A DNA stretch of 64,000 bases, from contig NZ_BDAI01000005.1 in the NCBI RefSeq assembly GCF_002091755.1, forward strand, positions 434,001 through 498,000. The letters are read 5' to 3'. The notes beneath the pieces are model-generated. The model searched no databases, had not been told where the DNA came from, and was given only the letters and a program-made list of their open reading frames with translations. This document shows positions 59,492 through 64,000 of the stretch, piece after piece. The position numbers and the translations under genes were made by a program. Numbering within the stretch: position 1 is the first letter of the stretch; every line of letters begins with the position of its first letter. The stretch comes from Pseudomonas nitroreducens NBRC 12694 (GTDB lineage: Bacteria > Pseudomonadota > Gammaproteobacteria > Pseudomonadales > Pseudomonadaceae).

Positions 59492-59606
59492 CCCTCACCC
59501 TAACCCTCTCCCAGAGGGAGAGGGGACCGTTCGGTGCAGGATGAAACCTTGGTGCCCGCCGGCACGGGCGGCTCCCTCTCCCTCTGGGAGAGGGCTGGGG
59601 TGAGGG
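59492..59606. repeat. CCCTCACCC / GGGTGAGGG palindromic repeat
   Basis: CCCTCACCCTAACCCTCTCCCAGAGG on the left is answered by CCCTCTGGGAGAGGGCTGGGGTGAGGG on the right. This is a common intergenic repeat type in pseudomonads and xanthomonads. Confidence 0.75.
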
Positions 59607-59681
59607 AAGGCACTGGCACGGACTTACCTGAAGAAGACAGTTGCTCCTACCAAAGCCATCCCTCACCCCCGAGCAAACACC

Positions 59682-59707
59682 AAAAAGCCGCCCGAAGGCG
59701 GCTCTTT
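59682..59707 (-). terminator. Terminator of the polar amino acid ABC operon
   Basis: AAAAAGCCGCC / GGCGGCTCTTT forms a strong stem; on the minus strand it ends in a T-run. It lies 17 bases after the ATPase gene stop. Confidence 0.85.
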
Positions 59708-59723
59708 CACAGCGGCGAATACC

Positions 59724-60458
59724 TCACAGCACCTGCCGCAGGAAGCTCTGCGCGCGGGCATCCCTGGGCTGAGCGAAGAACTCCGCCGGGGCGGCGTCCT
59801 CCAGCAGCTTGCCATGATCGAAGAACAGCACGCGATCCGCCACTTCGCGGGCGAAGCCCATCTCGTGGGTCACGCAGACCATGGTCATGCCTTCCACGGC
59901 CAGGGTCTTCATCACGTCCAGCACCTCGCCGACCATTTCCGGGTCGAGCGCCGAGGTGGGTTCGTCGAACAGCATCACCTTCGGGTCCATGCACAGCGCG
60001 CGGGCAATGGCCACGCGCTGCTGCTGGCCGCCGGAGAGGCGCGACGGGTACTCATTGGCCTTCTGGCCGATGCCGACCTTATCCAGCAGCGCCCTGGCCT
60101 TGGCCTCGCGCTCCGCCTTGCCGCGCTTGCGCACGACTTTCTGCGCCAGGCACAGGTTTTCCAGCACGGTCATGTGCGGGAACAGGTTGAAGTGCTGGAA
60201 GACCATGCCGACTTCGCGACGGTAGGCGTTGACGTCGGTCTTCGGGTTGGCGAGATCGAGGCCGTCGATGCTCACCGAGCCGGAGTCGAACTCCTCCAGG
60301 CCATTCAGGCAACGCAGGAAGGTGGACTTGCCCGAGCCGGACGGGCCGATCACCACCACGACCTCACCCTTGGCCACACCGGTGGTGACGTCATCCACCG
60401 CGCGCACGACTTGCCCGCGGGTATCGAAGACCTTGGTCAGGTTACGGACTTCAATCAC
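59724..60458 (-). CDS. Polar amino acid ABC transporter ATP-binding protein (GlnQ type)
   Basis: The 244-residue ATPase has Walker A GPSGSGKST (38-46), a Q loop, signature LSGGQQQR, Walker B VMLFDEPTSALD and switch histidine VCVTHEMGFA, all typical of the GlnQ/HisP/GltL family. It overlaps the permease gene by 8 bases, so the two are translationally coupled. With the permease and binding protein it forms a three-gene importer for polar amino acids, probably glutamine or glutamate. Confidence 0.92.
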   Translation of the reverse strand: MIEVRNLTKVFDTRGQVVRAVDDVTTGVAKGEVVVVIGPSGSGKSTFLRCLNGLEEFDSGSVSIDGLDLANPKTDVNAYRREVGMVFQHFNLFPHMTVLENLCLAQKVVRKRGKAEREAKARALLDKVGIGQKANEYPSRLSGGQQQRVAIARALCMDPKVMLFDEPTSALDPEMVGEVLDVMKTLAVEGMTMVCVTHEMGFAREVADRVLFFDHGKLLEDAAPAEFFAQPRDARAQSFLRQVL

Positions 60459-61413
60459 TTTGGCCGAGCCTCCGCTCCAGGCGCCCCGCCAGATGCGACA
60501 GCGGCAGGTTGATCACGAGGTAGAGGGCGGCGACGCAGAACCAGATCTCGAAGGTGGAGAACGAGGTGGTGATCGCCTCGCGGCCGCTCTTGGTCAGTTC
60601 AGTGATGGCGATCACCGAGACCAGGGAAGTGTCTTTCACCAGGCTGATGAACTGCCCGGCCAACGGCGGCAGCACGCGCTTGAAGGCCTGCGGCAGGATC
60701 ACGTGGCGCATCGACTGCGCGGCATTCAGGCCCAGAGAGCGCGCCGCCTCGTCCTGGCCGCGAGCGATGGACTGCACGCCGGCACGGACGATCTCGGCCA
60801 CATAGGCGCCGGTGAACAGCGCCAGCGCTGCCACGCCGGCGAACTCGCGGGACAGGTTCAGCACGGTGCCGATGAAGAAGTAGAAGATGAAGATCTGCAC
60901 CAGCAGCGGCGTACCGCGCACCAGCTCGACGTAGAGGGTCGAGAGGTCGTGCAGCGTCGGGTTCTTCGACAGACGGCAGAGACCGGTGAACAGGCCGATG
61001 AACAGACCGAACGCGCCGGAAACGAAAGAGATCCACAGCGTGGTCCACAGGCCCCAGGCGAGCGGGCCGGCCGCCCAGTGGCGGGTTGCGCCGACCACAT
61101 CGCCTTCGGCGACGTCGTCGTTCTCGGAGAACTGCAGGCTGTCCGACGCAACGGTCAGCACCTGCTGCTTGCCATCCTCGTCCACCAGCGTGACGCGGGC
61201 ATCGCTGCCGTACGGCTCGATCTTCTCCACCCGCGAGATGCTGTCCGCACGCAGCGGTTCTTCGGCCTGGTAGGCGAAGTACTGCGGGACGCGGTTCCAG
61301 CGCCACTCGTAGGAGATCAGCGAAGTGGAGTACCAGATGGCCAGGCCGATCAACAGCAGGATCAGTCCGGTCAGCCCGTGCCAGGGCCAGGTTGCGCGTT
61401 TCGTTCTAGCCAC
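60451..61413 (-). CDS. Polar amino acid ABC transporter permease with an unusual N-terminal insert
   Basis: The 320-residue protein has an N-terminal membrane helix (about 13-31), then about 80 hydrophilic residues (EWRWNRVPQYFAYQAEEPL...GATRHWA) before the standard HisM-type core of about five helices from residue 118, with the EAA loop AARSLGLNAAQSMRHVILPQAFKRVLPPL. The usual family length is about 220-250, so the insert adds about 80 residues probably outside the cytoplasm. The start is GTG at 61413. It is the single permease in this operon and would work as a homodimer. Confidence 0.88.
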   Translation of the reverse strand: MARTKRATWPWHGLTGLILLLIGLAIWYSTSLISYEWRWNRVPQYFAYQAEEPLRADSISRVEKIEPYGSDARVTLVDEDGKQQVLTVASDSLQFSENDDVAEGDVVGATRHWAAGPLAWGLWTTLWISFVSGAFGLFIGLFTGLCRLSKNPTLHDLSTLYVELVRGTPLLVQIFIFYFFIGTVLNLSREFAGVAALALFTGAYVAEIVRAGVQSIARGQDEAARSLGLNAAQSMRHVILPQAFKRVLPPLAGQFISLVKDTSLVSVIAITELTKSGREAITTSFSTFEIWFCVAALYLVINLPLSHLAGRLERRLGQSD

Positions 61414-61486
61414 GAATCTCTACCGTGAAAATGCGAACGCGCAGGCTCAGGGCCTGCGCGTCGGGTCGACCAGTGTCAGACGTGGA

Positions 61487-62284
61487 TTATTCCATGTCCT
61501 TGAGCCAGTCGGTGTTCTTGAACCACTTGTCGTGAATGCGATCGTAGGTGCCGTCTTCACGAATCTGCTTGAGGAAGTTGTTGATGAAGTTGATCGAGTC
61601 GTAGTCGCCCTTCTTGAGACCGAAGGCCAGCGGCTCGTAGGTGAACGGCTGATCCAGGTGCACCAGCTTGCCGGCGCCGAACTTGCCGACGGCAACGACG
61701 TTGTACGGAGAGTCGTAGATGAAGGCGTCGGCCTTGCCGTTGACCACATCCATGACCGCTTCGGGCTCGTTGTCGAAGCCGTGGTACTGGGCCTTGGAGA
61801 GCTGCTTCTTGGCGACAAATTCGCCGGTGGTGCCGATCTTCGAGGTGATGCGGTACTTGGCGTCGTTCAGGTCCTTGTAGGACTTGATCTCGCCTTGCAG
61901 TTCCTTGCGAATCAGCAGGGTCTGGCCGACCACGATGAAGGGATCGGTGAAGTTCAGGCGCAGGTTGCGTTCCTGGGTCAGGGTCATGCCCGAGCCGATC
62001 ATGTCGAACTTGTCGGTGAGCAGGGCCGGGATGATGCCGTCGTAGGCGGTGGAAACCAGTTCCAGCTTGACGTTCATGGACTTGGCCATGGCCTTGAGCA
62101 GGTCTACTTCGAAGCCGACGATCTGACCGCGCTTGTTGGTCATCTCGAACGGCATGTAGGTCGGGTCCATGCCCACGCGCAGGGTGCCGCGCTTGGCCGC
62201 TTCATCGATGGCGCCGGCCTGAGCCGCGCTCACGCTGACCAGGGCGCAGACGCCCATCACCAGCGATGCCAGGTACTTTTTCAT
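61487..62284 (-). CDS. Polar amino acid ABC transporter substrate-binding protein
   Basis: The 265-residue protein has a Sec signal (MKKYLASLVMGVCALVSVSAAQA) and the SBP_bac_3 pattern: RVGMDPTYMPFEMTNKRGQIVGFEVDLLKAMAK, NFTDPFIVVGQTLLIRKE, KIGTTGEFVAKK and YDSPYNVVAVGKFG. Binding residues for an amino acid (Asp, Arg and Ser/Thr) are expected in these segments. Start ATG at 62284 has GGGAG seven bases upstream; the ATG at 62290 overlaps that site. It is the first gene of the operon. The ligand is likely glutamine, glutamate or another polar amino acid. Confidence 0.92.
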   Translation of the reverse strand: MKKYLASLVMGVCALVSVSAAQAGAIDEAAKRGTLRVGMDPTYMPFEMTNKRGQIVGFEVDLLKAMAKSMNVKLELVSTAYDGIIPALLTDKFDMIGSGMTLTQERNLRLNFTDPFIVVGQTLLIRKELQGEIKSYKDLNDAKYRITSKIGTTGEFVAKKQLSKAQYHGFDNEPEAVMDVVNGKADAFIYDSPYNVVAVGKFGAGKLVHLDQPFTYEPLAFGLKKGDYDSINFINNFLKQIREDGTYDRIHDKWFKNTDWLKDME

Positions 62285-62505
62285 CCCCATACTCCCAAGC
62301 AAGTGAAAGAACTTGTTGTTTTTCCCAGCGATCGAACCGGGCGCGCAAGAGCAAGCCTTGCGCGGAAGGGTGCGAAGCGTACCCCATGCGCCGGATATCT
62401 CAATCTTTTCTGGATAGCTGGCGAAGGTTACCAGCAGCGGTGCGCGGGGAAAACAGCGGAAACCGGCAGGTCGCCCCGTCCCGAACGAGACGGGGCGACC
62501 TGCGG

Positions 62506-64000
62506 TCAGGATTGCGCGGCGGGCAGCGCCAAGACGCCCTGTTCCGCAACCGGGGCCAAGGGGACGGCGGGAGCATGGGCATCGGCCTTCAGCGATTGCC
62601 GCCAGGGACCGATCCACTGTTCCCTGTCCCCCTGCCAGAGCGCCAGGTGCAGGCGCGACAGCGCCACCGGATCGCTCAGCAGCGCCAGCCGGCGGTTGCC
62701 GTCGAGCTGCTCGGGACCGGCTTCCAGCGCCTTCTCGACCAGCGCGGCGCGGGTCGATTCGATGGCGGCGGACTGGCCGTGGCGGGCAGTACCCATGGCA
62801 CAGGCCAGGGCGTTCAGCACCGGGTCCACGGCAGAGCGGACGAAGCCGTCCTTCAGCGCCTGCCAGCGGTTCTGGTAGGTATACTCGTCGGTAGCGCGCA
62901 GCTCGCGCGGGGTGTCGTATTCCTCGGGGATGAGGAACAGCTTCTCGTCGCGCGAGGCCAGGCCCAGCTTGACCCGGCTGCTGATCACCGAGACCGGGAT
63001 CGACAGCATCAGCGCGCCGACGATGGGCGACAGCCACCACAGGAACCGCGGGTTCAGCCACGCCACCAGCAGCGCCCAGCACAGGCCCAGCAGGGTCTGC
63101 AGGCCATGGCGACGAATCGCCTCGCTCCACGGGGTGTCGTCGTCGTCACGCTGCGGCGACTTCCACTGGGCTTCCCAGCCGAGGAAGGCGGCCAGCACGA
63201 AGCGGGTGTGGAAGAGCATGCGCACCGGCGCGAGCAGCACGGAGAAGAGCATTTCCAGCAGCATGCTCAGGGTCACCTTGATTACGCCGCCGTAGCCCTT
63301 GGCGCCCTTGGCCCAGATCAGCATGACGCTGAGCAGCTTGGGCAGGAACAGCAGGGTCAGGGTGGTGGAGAACAGGGCGATGGCCTTCTCCGGGTGCCAC
63401 TGCGGCCAGATCGGGAACAGCTGGCGCGGCTCGAGGAAGTACTGCGGCTCCATCAACTGGTGCACCGCCAGCAGCGCGGTGGACAGTACCAGGAAGAAGA
63501 ACCACAGGGGCGCCGACAGGTAGGACATCACGCCGGTGAGGAACACCGCGCGATGCACCGGATGCATGCCCTTGACCAGGAACAGGCGGAAGTTCATCAG
63601 GTTGCCGTGGCACCAGCGGCGGTCGCGCTTGAGCTCATCCAGCAGGTTGGGCGGCAACTCCTCGTAGCTGCCTTCCAGATCGTAGGCGATCCACACGCCC
63701 CAGCCGGCGCGGCGCATCAGCGCGGCTTCGACGAAGTCGTGGGAGAGGATCGCGCCGGCGAAGGAGCCCTTGCCCGGCAGCGGCGCCAGGGCGCAGTGCT
63801 CGATGAAGGGTTTCACTCGGATGATCGCGTTGTGGCCCCAGTAGTGGGATTCGCCCAGCTGCCAGAAGTGCAGGCCGGCGGTGAACAGCGGGCCGTACAC
63901 GCGGGTGGCGAACTGCTGCATGCGCGCATAGAGCGTGTCCATGCCCGACGCCTTGGGCGCGGTCTGGATAATGCCGGCCTCGGGGTTGGCCTCCATCAGC
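62506..64000 (-). CDS. opgH: Glucans biosynthesis glucosyltransferase H, C-terminal part
   Basis: The gene runs off the right edge; about 498 C-terminal residues are visible. They include GT2 catalytic-domain parts (ESHYWGHNAIIRVKPF, ILSHDFVEAALMRRAGW, and RDRRWCHGNLMN, equivalent to the QxxRW region) and several membrane helices, ending in a Pro/Ala-rich tail. OpgH is an inner-membrane enzyme that makes the linear beta-1,2 backbone of osmoregulated periplasmic glucans from UDP-glucose. In P. aeruginosa opgG lies upstream, here beyond the window. The order next to the glutamine-type ABC operon is as remembered for PAO1. Confidence 0.95.
   Translation of the reverse strand, partial: LMEANPEAGIIQTAPKASGMDTLYARMQQFATRVYGPLFTAGLHFWQLGESHYWGHNAIIRVKPFIEHCALAPLPGKGSFAGAILSHDFVEAALMRRAGWGVWIAYDLEGSYEELPPNLLDELKRDRRWCHGNLMNFRLFLVKGMHPVHRAVFLTGVMSYLSAPLWFFFLVLSTALLAVHQLMEPQYFLEPRQLFPIWPQWHPEKAIALFSTTLTLLFLPKLLSVMLIWAKGAKGYGGVIKVTLSMLLEMLFSVLLAPVRMLFHTRFVLAAFLGWEAQWKSPQRDDDDTPWSEAIRRHGLQTLLGLCWALLVAWLNPRFLWWLSPIVGALMLSIPVSVISSRVKLGLASRDEKLFLIPEEYDTPRELRATDEYTYQNRWQALKDGFVRSAVDPVLNALACAMGTARHGQSAAIESTRAALVEKALEAGPEQLDGNRRLALLSDPVALSRLHLALWQGDREQWIGPWRQSLKADAHAPAVPLAPVAEQGVLALPAAQS

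Larger units (their letters stand above)
59328..59723. other. 396-base intergenic region with terminators and dispersed repeats
   Basis: It carries the rhlE terminator (59337-59367), a repeat with GTAGGAGC ends (59400-59467), a CCCTCACCC palindromic element (59492-59606), a further GCTCCTAC fragment near 59643-59650, and the terminator of the amino acid ABC operon (59682-59707). No gene was found. Confidence 0.85.

Noticed and set aside
59400..59606. CRISPR-like array
   Set aside because: The repeats are palindromic intergenic elements of two different families, without regular spacing or cas genes.
57273..59666. A 797-codon minus-strand frame opposite rhlE
   Set aside because: Hydrophobic low-complexity translation produced by the reverse complement of the Gln/Gly-rich rhlE tail; crosses the rhlE terminator.

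Overview
The window is high-GC gammaproteobacterial chromosome and almost certainly comes from the genus Pseudomonas, in the P. aeruginosa / P. nitroreducens / P. citronellolis neighbourhood. The basis is protein-level resemblance recalled from memory and gene order such as pilMNOPQ-aroK-aroB-damX-gltBD-hemE. It is core chromosome with dense, mostly operonic housekeeping genes. I see no rRNA, tRNA, CRISPR array, prophage, transposase or toxin-antitoxin pair. The two ends are cut inside genes: the C-terminus of a chemotaxis receptor on the left and opgH on the right.

Layout. 1-7255: end of a methyl-accepting chemotaxis protein, trxC, a hotdog thioesterase, a tandem universal stress protein, a ParA-like ATPase, a LysR regulator divergent from a YnfM-type MFS exporter, and a GABA permease with a probable sigma-54 promoter. 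7509-14668: hemE, then the gltBD glutamate synthase operon with an unusual inverted repeat in its leader. 15131-23533: one long minus-strand operon pilM-N-O-P-Q, aroK, aroB and a DamX-like AAA/SPOR protein, divergent from ponA (PBP1A). 26325-30508: small membrane proteins and lipoproteins, a YgjP-type peptidase, a methyltransferase and fda. 30595-34890: pgk, epd and tktA. 35116-37325: an ArsR-methyltransferase regulator and metK. 37475-46632: ligB, a ferric-reductase-like flavoprotein, a phosphoesterase, an esterase, a DUF1090 protein, a lipid-anchored cytochrome c', a MAPEG protein, a DMT transporter and a LemA/TPM pair. 46643-49300: a sulfonate/nitrate-type ABC importer. 49494-53807: a thioesterase and a glutarate catabolic unit (LysR, gcdH, CoA-transferase). 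54119-57133: SAH riboswitch, ahcY, an HD-domain gene and metF. 57288-59327: an RhlE-type DEAD helicase. 59724-62284: a polar amino acid ABC importer. 62506-end: opgH.

How the genes work together. Three themes recur. First, the S-adenosylmethionine cycle: metK follows a regulator that carries its own SAM-binding domain and has a perfect palindrome upstream, while ahcY (followed by metF) is preceded by a recognisable SAH riboswitch whose P1 helix competes with a Shine-Dalgarno-hiding hairpin. Second, central carbon and nitrogen metabolism: tktA, epd, pgk and fda; gltBD; GABA, glutarate and polar amino acid uptake and breakdown. Third, the cell envelope: type IV pilus alignment complex and secretin, PBP1A, DamX-like protein, OpgH and several lipoproteins including an MliC-like lysozyme inhibitor.

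The most interesting unexplained signals are non-coding: the palindromes and sigma-54 promoter before gabP, the long inverted repeat before gltB, the SAH switch architecture, the operator before the ArsR-methyltransferase/metK pair, and a run of nine G inside pilQ.
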